From Granulosicoccus sp965214025 (GTDB taxonomy: Bacteria > Pseudomonadota > Gammaproteobacteria > Granulosicoccales > Granulosicoccaceae), in contig CBDCAW010000053.1 in assembly GCA_965214025.1 (NCBI GenBank), forward strand, positions 1-64,000: 64,000 bases of DNA. Direction: 5' to 3'. Both the position numbers and the translations under genes were made by a program. How positions within the stretch are numbered: position 1 is the stretch's first letter; every line of letters begins with the position of its first letter. Below the pieces are notes generated by a model that saw only the letters and a list, made by a program, of their open reading frames with translations, ran no database searches and was not told where the DNA came from. Shown piece by piece: positions 29,286-36,793 of the stretch.

Positions 29286-31358
29286 ATGTCAGGACCCGAG
29301 ATGACCGAACCTGAAGTGCCCGTATCGCCGGACCAGCAGGCCGACAAGACAGCCGCCGGGTCGGCCACCGGGCCATCCATCGGCAAAGCCGGCAGCGAAG
29401 CCACGCCCGTCGGCGAACAGATGCATTTTCAGGCTGAAGTCAATCAGCTGTTGCAGCTGATGATCCACTCGCTGTACAGCAATCAGGAAATCTTCCTGCG
29501 CGAGTTGATCTCCAACGGGTCCGATGCCTGCGACAAGCTGCGCTTCGAGGCCATCGGCGACAGCTCGCTGCTTGAGAACGATCAGGAGCTCAAGCTGCAG
29601 ATCAGTTTCGATGAAGAGGCCGGTACGGTCACGGTCAGTGACAACGGCATCGGCATGTCGCGAGATGACGTGATCGCGAACATCGGCACGATTGCCAAGT
29701 CTGGCACGAAGCAGTTCCTCGAATCCCTCACCGGCGACCAGAAGACCGACGCACGCATGATCGGTCAGTTCGGCGTCGGTTTCTACTCGTCGTTCGTCGT
29801 GGCCGAGCGAGTCGTGTTGACCACGAGACGGGCCGGTGCGCAGGCCGACGAAGGTGTGCGTTGGGAGTCGGACGGTTCGGGGGGCTACCAGCTGGCGACT
29901 GTGGAGAAGGCAGCACGTGGAACCGAGGTAGTCCTGTACCTGAAGGAGGAGAGCAAGGAGTTCGCCAACAGCTGGCGGTTGCGCAACATCATCAAGAAGT
30001 ACTCCGATCACATCACCTTCCCGATCATGATGCTCGAGCCGGCAGCTCCGAAGTCCGAAGCAGCGCCTGACGAGGAGACGGACGACGAGGCGACCGTCGA
30101 AGACACCGCTCCGACGTGGGAGCAGATCAACGATGCATCGGCGTTGTGGACGCGCAGGAAGTCGGATGTTTCCGATACCGAATACGAGGATTTCTACAAG
30201 CAGGTGTGCGGTGATTACGAAGCGCCGCTGATCTGGACCCACAACCGGGTAGAGGGCACACAGGAATATACCTCGCTGCTCTACATTCCGAAGCGTGCCC
30301 CGTTCGATCTCTATGATGGCAACCACCAGCGCAACGGCATCAAGCTGTTCGTACAGCGCGTGTTCATCATGGACGAGGCTGAAAAGCTGATGCCTCGCTA
30401 CCTGCGTTTCGTGCGCGGTCTGGTAGACAGCAATGATCTGCCGTTGAACGTCTCGCGCGAGATCCTGCAGAACAACAAGATCATCGACACCATCCGTCGG
30501 GCCTCGGTCAAGAAGGTGCTCGGGTTGCTGGAGGGCGTGGCGGAGAAGGATGCCGAGAAGTACCTGGCGTTCTGGAACGAATTCGGCCGCTGCCTTAAGG
30601 AAGGCCCGGCGGAGGATTTCGCCAACCGCGAACAGATCGCCGGCCTGTTCCGCTTCGACAGCACCCACGGCACCAAGGCAGGCGAACTCACCAGCCTGGC
30701 TGACTACATTGCTCGTATGAAGCCTGGGCAGGACAAGATCTACTACATCACCGCCGACAGCTACCTGGCTGCGAAGAACAGCCCGCACCGCGAGATCTTC
30801 GCCGACAAGGGCATCGAGGTGTTGCTGATGCACGATAGGGTCGATGAATGGATGATGTCGTATTTTCAGGAATTCGACGGCAAGTCGCTGGTGTCGATCG
30901 CGAAGGGCGATCTGGACCTGTCGGCGATCACCGGCGACGAACCCGAGAATGCCGAGGCAAAGGCTGAGAAGGAGAAGGCGGCGGCGGAGGCCGAGCCTCT
31001 GATCCAGCGCATCAAGAAGGTACTGGAGGAAGACACCAGCGATGTGAAGGCGTCGACTCGCCTGACGACCTCACCGGCATGCGTGGTGCTGGGGGAGCAG
31101 GAGATGGCACTGCACATGCAGCAGTTGATGAAGCAGGCTGGCCATGAAGTGCCTGATTCGAAGCCCACGCTCGAGGTCAACGCGGAGCATCCAATCCTGA
31201 AGTTGCTGGATCAGGAGCAGGATGAAGATCGTTTCGCCAGCTGGTCGCGTTTGCTGCTCGACCAGGCTCTGCTCGCCGATGGCGGGCAACTCGAAGACGG
31301 CGCGGGCTTCGTGAAGCGCATGAACGAGATGTTCGTTGCCCTGAACGCCCACGCGTAA
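29286..31358 (+). CDS. htpG: Molecular chaperone HtpG (Hsp90)
   Basis: A 690-residue ATP-dependent dimeric chaperone. The ATP-binding GHKL domain shows QLLQLMIHSLYSNQEIFLRE, LISNGSDACDKLR, VSDNGIGMSRDDV and GQFGVGFYSSFVVAE. The middle domain includes LYIPKRAPFDLYD and LPLNVSREILQ; the C-terminal dimer domain ends LLDQALLADGGQLEDGAGFV. Two features are longer than usual: an N-terminal extension of about 45 polar residues before MHFQAEVNQLL, and a charged acidic linker near residues 255-280 rich in E and D. Neither disrupts a core motif. It appears to be monocistronic. Confidence 0.97.
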   Translation: MSGPEMTEPEVPVSPDQQADKTAAGSATGPSIGKAGSEATPVGEQMHFQAEVNQLLQLMIHSLYSNQEIFLRELISNGSDACDKLRFEAIGDSSLLENDQELKLQISFDEEAGTVTVSDNGIGMSRDDVIANIGTIAKSGTKQFLESLTGDQKTDARMIGQFGVGFYSSFVVAERVVLTTRRAGAQADEGVRWESDGSGGYQLATVEKAARGTEVVLYLKEESKEFANSWRLRNIIKKYSDHITFPIMMLEPAAPKSEAAPDEETDDEATVEDTAPTWEQINDASALWTRRKSDVSDTEYEDFYKQVCGDYEAPLIWTHNRVEGTQEYTSLLYIPKRAPFDLYDGNHQRNGIKLFVQRVFIMDEAEKLMPRYLRFVRGLVDSNDLPLNVSREILQNNKIIDTIRRASVKKVLGLLEGVAEKDAEKYLAFWNEFGRCLKEGPAEDFANREQIAGLFRFDSTHGTKAGELTSLADYIARMKPGQDKIYYITADSYLAAKNSPHREIFADKGIEVLLMHDRVDEWMMSYFQEFDGKSLVSIAKGDLDLSAITGDEPENAEAKAEKEKAAAEAEPLIQRIKKVLEEDTSDVKASTRLTTSPACVVLGEQEMALHMQQLMKQAGHEVPDSKPTLEVNAEHPILKLLDQEQDEDRFASWSRLLLDQALLADGGQLEDGAGFVKRMNEMFVALNAHA

Positions 31359-31461
31359 GGTGCTCGCTTCCGCAACGTACAGACGCCTGAGTTAGACTAC
31401 CGTATTGCAACGGACGGCCGCCTGGCTGCCCAGAGAAGATGAGAGAGAGCATTTCGTACCG

Positions 31462-31887
31462 ATGAAATACCCCTACAGCATGCGGTTCAGGCCTTCAGCG
31501 ACGTTGTCGAGCCCGGTGCCGATGCGTGACGAGAGTGCTGAGCAGTCGCGATTTCGCGGTGCACGCCTGGCATTGCTGCTGCCGTTTTTCATGATGCTGT
31601 CAAGCTTGACGGGTCCGTCGTTGGCGGCCGGAAACGCAGAAGCCGGTGCGGCCAAGGCATGGACCTGCCTGGGCTGTCATGGTGTAGAGCATTACGTGAA
31701 TGTCTACCCGAGCTACCATGTACCGCGTATCGCAGGGCAGAATGCGGAGTATCTGGTTGTCGCATTGCAGGCCTACCGGAGCAAGTTGCGCCCACATCCC
31801 ACCATGCAGGCCAACGCCGGCTTGCTCAGCGATCAGGATATCGAAGACATCGCGGCATGGTTTTCACAGCAGGGGGCAAGTCAATGA
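31462..31887 (+). CDS. Small class I cytochrome c, exported
   Basis: About 141 residues. After a long N-terminal region comes a hydrophobic signal segment (LALLLPFFMMLSSL) with a likely cleavage near SLAAGNAEAG. The heme-binding motif is CLGCH, and a methionine near MQANAGLLSDQDIEDIAAWF is the probable sixth ligand. This is the cytochrome c-553/c4-domain type. The start is uncertain: ATG at 31462, or ATG at 31522, which would give a normal-length signal peptide. Its stop overlaps the start of a second, related cytochrome, and together they resemble a split c4-type diheme protein. Confidence 0.85.
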   Translation: MKYPYSMRFRPSATLSSPVPMRDESAEQSRFRGARLALLLPFFMMLSSLTGPSLAAGNAEAGAAKAWTCLGCHGVEHYVNVYPSYHVPRIAGQNAEYLVVALQAYRSKLRPHPTMQANAGLLSDQDIEDIAAWFSQQGASQ

Positions 31888-32225
31888 AAATTAGAACATT
31901 GCCCTGGGTACTGTTCGTGGGCACCCTGGCGGTCGCCAATCCCGGGTTCGCGGCAGGCAATGCGGCCGCTGGCGAGAAGAAGGCACAGGTATGTGCATCC
32001 TGTCATGGTGCCGCCGGCAACGAGACCACCACACCGGCCTATCCGATCCTCGCTGGCCAGTACGCGGACTACCTGGTGAAATCCCTCGAGGGCTATCGCT
32101 CGGGAGCGCGTGAGAATGCGATAATGCAAGGCTTCGCCGCGCAGCTCAGCGATGAAGATATCGCCGACCTGGCGGCGTGGTTCGCTTCTCAGCCCAGCGG
32201 CTTGACTACAGCTCCGCGCCCTTGA
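31884..32225 (+). CDS. Small class I cytochrome c, exported (second of a pair)
   Basis: A 113-residue periplasmic monoheme cytochrome with signal peptide MKIRTLPWVLFVGTLAVANP..FAAG, heme motif CASCHG, then PAYPILAGQYADYLVKSLEG and the likely axial methionine in MQGFAAQLSDEDIADLAAWF. Its ATG overlaps the stop of the preceding cytochrome gene (ATGA), so both are made together. The two share the same fold and end pattern, pointing to an old tandem duplication. Electron partners are unknown. The last 37 bp overlap the 3' end of ycgL on the opposite strand. Confidence 0.9.
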   Translation: MKIRTLPWVLFVGTLAVANPGFAAGNAAAGEKKAQVCASCHGAAGNETTTPAYPILAGQYADYLVKSLEGYRSGARENAIMQGFAAQLSDEDIADLAAWFASQPSGLTTAPRP

Positions 32226-32509
32226 GACGCGGTTCGGCCTTTCGTCGTATCCTCGGCTACGGCCGCCAGCGCGGTTTCGATATCGCGTGGCATCTGCACG
32301 TGGAAACCCTGCCGTTCGAGATTGGCCAATACCGTCGTGGCGGATTCCTGCCCCAGCCTGCGCTCCGGAGTCAGTTCGAAGCTGAGTGCAAGTTCGGGTT
32401 CGCCGAGTTCCCGGAGCACCGGAGCAGGCAGGCGTTCGAGGCCGTCCTCGTCTCTCAGGTACACGTAGAGGCCGGTGCGTCGGGAACTGCGATAGACGTA
32501 GGTTTGCAT
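32189..32509 (-). CDS. YcgL-domain protein
   Basis: A 106-residue cytoplasmic protein matching the YcgL family: MQTYVYRSSRRTGLYVYLRD, LGEPELALSFELTPERRL and ERQGFHVQMPRD. The family is common in gammaproteobacteria and its function is not firmly known. Its start codon overlaps the start codon of hslR on the other strand through the shared tetramer CATG at 32507-32510, so each gene's upstream control region lies inside the other gene. The 3' end overlaps the second cytochrome gene by 37 bp. Confidence 0.85.
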   Translation of the reverse strand: MQTYVYRSSRRTGLYVYLRDEDGLERLPAPVLRELGEPELALSFELTPERRLGQESATTVLANLERQGFHVQMPRDIETALAAVAEDTTKGRTASQGRGAVVKPLG

Positions 32510-32978
32510 GGCTCAGGAGTATAAGGCCGCGCTGCGAGTAGACAAGTGGCTATGGGCCGCGCGATTCTTCAAGACTCGCAGCCAGGCGGCGGATGCCATC
32601 GGCAAGAATCGCATCCGGGTCGGCGGGCAGAAGATCAAGCCATCCCGGGCCCTGCAGGTCGGGGACGTGGTGCAGATCGAGCGGCCACCCTACCGGTATG
32701 AGGTGACGGTACTCGGCCTCAACGATCAGCGTCGTCCGGCGAGTGAGGCGGCTTTGCTTTATTGTGAAAGTGACGCAAGCGTGGCGGATCGGGAAGCTCT
32801 CGCGCTGAAACTCAGAGCCGACAGGCTCGCCAGTGGTGGCTTGGCGGCAGGCGGGCGACCATCGCGTGACCAGCGCCGGCAGATCATCCGGTTCCAGACT
32901 GTGCGCCAGGAGGCTGACGCCGATGGGCCGGCCAGGCCAGGGAAGCCGGGCCCCACGACAGACGACCCCCAACAATGA
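32508..32978 (+). CDS. hslR: Ribosome-associated heat shock protein Hsp15 (S4 domain)
   Basis: A 156-residue RNA-binding protein. The S4 domain is RVDKWLWAARFFKTRSQAAD followed by AIGKNRIRVGGQKIKPSRAL, and QRRPASEAALLY is the Hsp15 hallmark. In E. coli Hsp15 recycles stalled 50S subunits that still carry nascent chain. A basic, low-complexity C-terminal tail follows (ADGPARPGKPGP). The start, opposite and overlapping that of ycgL, gives the same N-terminal length as the E. coli protein. pcnB begins 13 bp downstream. Confidence 0.93.
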   Translation: MAQEYKAALRVDKWLWAARFFKTRSQAADAIGKNRIRVGGQKIKPSRALQVGDVVQIERPPYRYEVTVLGLNDQRRPASEAALLYCESDASVADREALALKLRADRLASGGLAAGGRPSRDQRRQIIRFQTVRQEADADGPARPGKPGPTTDDPQQ

Positions 32979-32991
32979 AACGGAGAAACGC

Positions 32992-34743
32992 TTGCTGAAG
33001 ACTCTGAGCAGATTGTCGCAGTCTGCCATCGATCGAACCAGGGCCCTGTTGGTACCGGGCGGGAAACCGGCTGGTTCCGAACTGGCGCCTGGCATGACCT
33101 CGGGGACGACACAGGTATGCATCCTGCCGCGCGACCAGCACAATGTCTCCCGACAATCGATCAGCCGCAATGCGCTGAAGGTGCTGAATCGCCTGCACGA
33201 AGCCGGCCACGGTGGTTATCTGGTGGGCGGTGGGGTGCGCGACGTGCTTGTCGGGCTCAAGCCGAAGGACTTCGACGTGGCCACCGATGCCAGCCCGGAG
33301 GAAATTCGTGCTCTGTTCCGCAACTCGCGCATCATCGGGCGCCGCTTCAGGCTGGTACACGTGGTCTTCGGTCGCGACATCATCGAGGTGGCCACCTTTC
33401 GCGCCGCTCACGACAAGGGAGAAGGTGGCGAGGTCGGTGAATCCGGTCGTATCGTCCGCGATAACGTCTTCGGCTCGATCGAGGAAGATGCGCTGCGCCG
33501 GGATTTCGCGGTCAATGCGTTGTACTACAACATCGCAGATCACTCGGTGATCGACTACGTCGGCGGTCTCGACGATATCGAGGCACGTGTCTTTCGCCTG
33601 ATCGGTGACCCCCTGCAGCGCTGTCAGGAAGATCCGGTGCGCGTGCTCCGGGCCGTCCGGCTGGCCGCCAAATTGTCCTTCGACATCGCGCCCGATACCC
33701 TCCGGGCAATGCGGCAGACGGCCGGTGAGCTGGCCCATACTCCGCCTCCGCGACTGTTCGAAGAGGTGCTCAAGCTGTTCCAGGGAGGGTATGCCGAGCG
33801 CAGCTTCAACGGTGTGGTGGAGCATGATCTGCTCAAGTACCTGTTTCCGCTGCTCGACAGGCGTCTGAAAGACGGTGTTGGCAAGGTCGCTCAACAGGGC
33901 GGCAGAGCCGCCGCCGGGCAGGGTGATGGTAATACGGGTCTGCAGGCTGATCCGCTGCGTACCCTGCTCGACGCAGCCCTGGCCAATACGGATCGTCGCG
34001 TCGGCCAGGGCAAGCCCATCACTCCTGCCTATCTGCTGGCATTCATGCTCTGGCCGGATGTCGAGGAAATGGCGCGTACCAGCATCGCCGATGGCATGCC
34101 CACGCTGGATGCGCTGAACGAGGCTGCCGATTCCGTCATGACGAGGCAACTGCGGGTCATCTCGATACCACGGCGTTTTTCGGGACCGATGCGCGAAATC
34201 TGGTTCCTGCAACCGAAGCTGGAGTTGAACCAGGGCGCCAAAGCGCTGGGGCTGCTCGAGAACAAGCGCTTCAGGGCGGCTTACGATTTCCTCCTGTTGC
34301 GTGCCAGCGTCGATGCCGATCTGCGCAGCACCGCCGACTGGTGGACTCGGGTACAGAACCTGGATCCGGAGGCACAGCAGGCATTTCTGGCGGACAAGCC
34401 GCAGATCGACTCTCCCCTGGCGAGTTCCGCCGGTGAAGGTACCGCCCGTGCCGACACCGAAGCACGGGGGCCGGGCGGACGCTCGCGTGGTGCTCGTAAC
34501 GCTCGCGGGGGTGGTCGTAACGGTGGCCGCCATGGTGGACGACAAGGCAGGCGTGAGGGTGGACGCGGACCGGCAGGTGACGGTGATCGTGCGACGGGCA
34601 ATGAGGGTTCATCGGCGGATGCCGAGGCCGTACCGAAGCCGCACGTGGCGAATGCTTCTGCTACCGATGGCTCGACGGCTCCTGCCAGGCGGAAACGTCG
34701 GCGTCGGCGTAAGCCTGCCGCCAACAAGGCCTCCGACGCCTGA
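32992..34743 (+). CDS. pcnB: Poly(A) polymerase I
   Basis: About 583 residues. The nucleotidyltransferase core has GYLVGGGVRDVLVGLKPKDF with the catalytic DFDVATDA, then IIGRRFRLVHVVFG and RRDFAVNALYY; RLIGDPLQRCQEDPVRVLRA marks the PcnB/CCA family. I chose TTG at 32992 because GGAG lies 6 bp upstream and no ATG occurs until 33094. The C terminus is unusual: about 90 residues rich in R and G (GGRSRGARNARGGGRNGGRH) followed by a lysine/arginine tail (ARRKRRRRRKPA). An extra loop rich in G and A lies near residue 300. folK follows 8 bp later. Confidence 0.93.
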   Translation: MLKTLSRLSQSAIDRTRALLVPGGKPAGSELAPGMTSGTTQVCILPRDQHNVSRQSISRNALKVLNRLHEAGHGGYLVGGGVRDVLVGLKPKDFDVATDASPEEIRALFRNSRIIGRRFRLVHVVFGRDIIEVATFRAAHDKGEGGEVGESGRIVRDNVFGSIEEDALRRDFAVNALYYNIADHSVIDYVGGLDDIEARVFRLIGDPLQRCQEDPVRVLRAVRLAAKLSFDIAPDTLRAMRQTAGELAHTPPPRLFEEVLKLFQGGYAERSFNGVVEHDLLKYLFPLLDRRLKDGVGKVAQQGGRAAAGQGDGNTGLQADPLRTLLDAALANTDRRVGQGKPITPAYLLAFMLWPDVEEMARTSIADGMPTLDALNEAADSVMTRQLRVISIPRRFSGPMREIWFLQPKLELNQGAKALGLLENKRFRAAYDFLLLRASVDADLRSTADWWTRVQNLDPEAQQAFLADKPQIDSPLASSAGEGTARADTEARGPGGRSRGARNARGGGRNGGRHGGRQGRREGGRGPAGDGDRATGNEGSSADAEAVPKPHVANASATDGSTAPARRKRRRRRKPAANKASDA

Positions 34744-34751
34744 GCTGGCCG

Positions 34752-35267
34752 ATGCGGCAAGCGCCGATCGAGGCCTTCATCGCGCTGGGCAGCAACCTCG
34801 GCGACAGGGCCGGATCGATCGGCAGCGCGTTGCGTTCGCTGGAAACGATCGCGACCGAACGGCGAGTCACCTGCTCGCCCCTGTACGAAACGGCGCCCAT
34901 GGGCCCGCAGGATCAACCGGCCTACGTGAACGCCGTTTGTCGTTTGGCCACGCGGCTGGCACCATTGGCACTGCTGGATGCCACTCAGGCGATCGAGCAG
35001 GCGCACGGGCGAGTACGTGACGACGGGCAGCCGGCACTTCGATGGGGGCCGCGATCGCTGGATCTGGATATCCTGTTGCTGGGTCAGGAGCAGCATGCCG
35101 ATGAGCGGCTGACGGTGCCGCATCCGGGCATCGCACAACGCTCCTTCGTGCTGATGCCGCTGAACGATCTGGCCCCGACGCTCGCGATACCGGGGATGGG
35201 TCCGATCAGCGAACTGCTCGCGCATTGCGAACGGTTCGATATCCGACTATTTACGAGCACACCATGA
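34752..35267 (+). CDS. folK: 2-amino-4-hydroxy-6-hydroxymethyldihydropteridine pyrophosphokinase
   Basis: A 171-residue folate-pathway enzyme that pyrophosphorylates 6-hydroxymethyl-dihydropterin with ATP. Family motifs are FIALGSNLGDRAGSI, SPLYETAPMGPQDQPAYVNA and RWGPRSLDLDILLLG, with the two metal-binding aspartates in DLDIL and the C-terminal VPHPGIAQRSFVLMPLNDL. The length is normal. It sits in the common pcnB-folK arrangement and its stop overlaps the start of the nucleoside kinase (ATGA). Confidence 0.96.
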   Translation: MRQAPIEAFIALGSNLGDRAGSIGSALRSLETIATERRVTCSPLYETAPMGPQDQPAYVNAVCRLATRLAPLALLDATQAIEQAHGRVRDDGQPALRWGPRSLDLDILLLGQEQHADERLTVPHPGIAQRSFVLMPLNDLAPTLAIPGMGPISELLAHCERFDIRLFTSTP

Positions 35268-35902
35268 CACAGCGTTTCATCGTGATAGAAGGGCCGATCG
35301 GTGTCGGCAAGACCACGCTGGCGAAGCATATCGCCAGCGAATTCGGCGCGCTCTACGTGGCCGACGGCGATCGGGACAACCCATACCTGGAGAGTTTCTA
35401 CCGTCAGCCGCGGCGTGTTGCCCTGCATACCCAGCTGCACTTCCTGGCCTCTCGCCTTGAAATCCTGCAAAGTGCGACGGTGCGCGACGCCACCGGGCCC
35501 CTGGTTGCGGACTTCCTGCTGGAAAAAGATCGTCTGTTTGCCGAACTCACGCTCGACGAGCATGAGTGGTGGATGTATCGGCAATTGCATGATCGGATCG
35601 TGCAGGGCGCTGCGCAGCCCGATCTCGTGGTATACCTGCAGGCACCACTGGAGCGGCTGATCCAGCGTATCGAGCGTCGCGGCCTGCGTCACGAGCAGCG
35701 CATCGGCAGCCACTATCTCCAGCAACTGATCGACAGCTACGAACGTCTGTTTCATGCCTGGGACGCAACGCCGCTACTGATCGTCAACGCCGCCGACATC
35801 AACTTGCAGGACTCCATGGCCGATGCTGCCGATCTGCTTGAACAGATCCGGACCATCAAGGCAGGTCGTCACTATCTGAACCCGGTACCCGAAATTGTCT
35901 GA
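35264..35902 (+). CDS. Deoxynucleoside kinase family protein
   Basis: A 212-residue kinase with P-loop IEGPIGVGKTTLAKHIA, the family's EKDRLFAEL region (the usual DR-type element), and PDLVVYLQAPLERLIQRIER followed by RGLRHEQRI, the arginine-rich lid. The DUF/dNK family phosphorylates deoxyadenosine, deoxyguanosine or related nucleosides for salvage. Substrate preference cannot be read here. The ATG at 35264 overlaps the folK stop, implying coupling. In many gammaproteobacteria a gene of this type lies between folK and panB; panB is absent here. Confidence 0.88.
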   Translation: MTQRFIVIEGPIGVGKTTLAKHIASEFGALYVADGDRDNPYLESFYRQPRRVALHTQLHFLASRLEILQSATVRDATGPLVADFLLEKDRLFAELTLDEHEWWMYRQLHDRIVQGAAQPDLVVYLQAPLERLIQRIERRGLRHEQRIGSHYLQQLIDSYERLFHAWDATPLLIVNAADINLQDSMADAADLLEQIRTIKAGRHYLNPVPEIV

Positions 35903-35994
35903 TAGGGTCAGCTGCCCATCATGACGGTAACATTGCACTGTGACGCCGACCTCTGTAAAACTTAACCACGACCAATGGCACAAGCACCCACTCT

Positions 35995-36702
35995 ATGTCG
36001 GAACGTCTGAAATTGCGCGTAGGGCTACTTGAGGACAACACTGAGCAGGCAGCGCGTGTCAGTAGCTGGATCGAGAGCAAGGGTTATCACTGCGGCGTCT
36101 TCAACAGCGCCGAGGAGTTCCGGCGTGCGTTTCGCAAATCCAGCTATGACGTCGTGGTACTGGACTGGACACTTCGGAGCGGCAGCTCCGGTCTCGAGGT
36201 GTTGCACTGGATTCGCCGCACGCTGACCAGTGACATCCCGGTCATCTTCGTCACCGCCCGGCAGGATGAGCAGGATATCGTGCTCGCGTTGCAGGCCGGC
36301 GCCGACGACTACCTGGCCAAGCCGGTGCGTCAGCACGAGCTGTTGGCACGGCTGTTCGCACTGGTACGGCGAGCCCAGCCGGAAACCGAAATCCTCGAGT
36401 GCCCGCCCTATGTGTTCGATACCGGCAGCCGGCAGGTGTCGGTGAGCGGGGAGGAGGTGAAGCTGACGGAAAAGGAGTATGAACTGGCGTTGTTCCTGTT
36501 CCGCAACCGCGGCCGGGTCCTCTCCCGGCAGCACCTTCTGCACTCGGTCTGGGGCACGTCCGCCGAACTGAACACCCGCACCGTCGATACTCATGCCAGC
36601 CGTCTGCGCAAGAAGCTCAGGCTGCTTGCTTCCGAGCGCTGGAAACTGACGTCCATCTATCAGCACGGCTATCGTCTCGAAGAGCATTCCAGCCGAAACT
36701 GA
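35995..36702 (+). CDS. OmpR/PhoB-family response regulator
   Basis: A 235-residue two-component regulator. The receiver domain (1-120) has the acidic pair E13-D14, phospho-acceptor D57 in VVVLDWTLRSG and K109 in DDYLAKPVR. The winged-helix DNA-binding domain (about 140-230) shows VKLTEKEYELALFLFRNRGR and NTRTVDTHASRLRKKL. The sensor kinase follows 91 bp downstream on the same strand and is the obvious partner. Target genes are not evident from the sequence. Confidence 0.94.
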   Translation: MSERLKLRVGLLEDNTEQAARVSSWIESKGYHCGVFNSAEEFRRAFRKSSYDVVVLDWTLRSGSSGLEVLHWIRRTLTSDIPVIFVTARQDEQDIVLALQAGADDYLAKPVRQHELLARLFALVRRAQPETEILECPPYVFDTGSRQVSVSGEEVKLTEKEYELALFLFRNRGRVLSRQHLLHSVWGTSAELNTRTVDTHASRLRKKLRLLASERWKLTSIYQHGYRLEEHSSRN

Positions 36703-36793
36703 TGCGGATTTCGTCCGCCATTGACACATCTGCCTCTCGAGCCATCGACATCGGCCTCCGACGCCATCGATAGCAGTCTCGTGCGCGTCTGAC

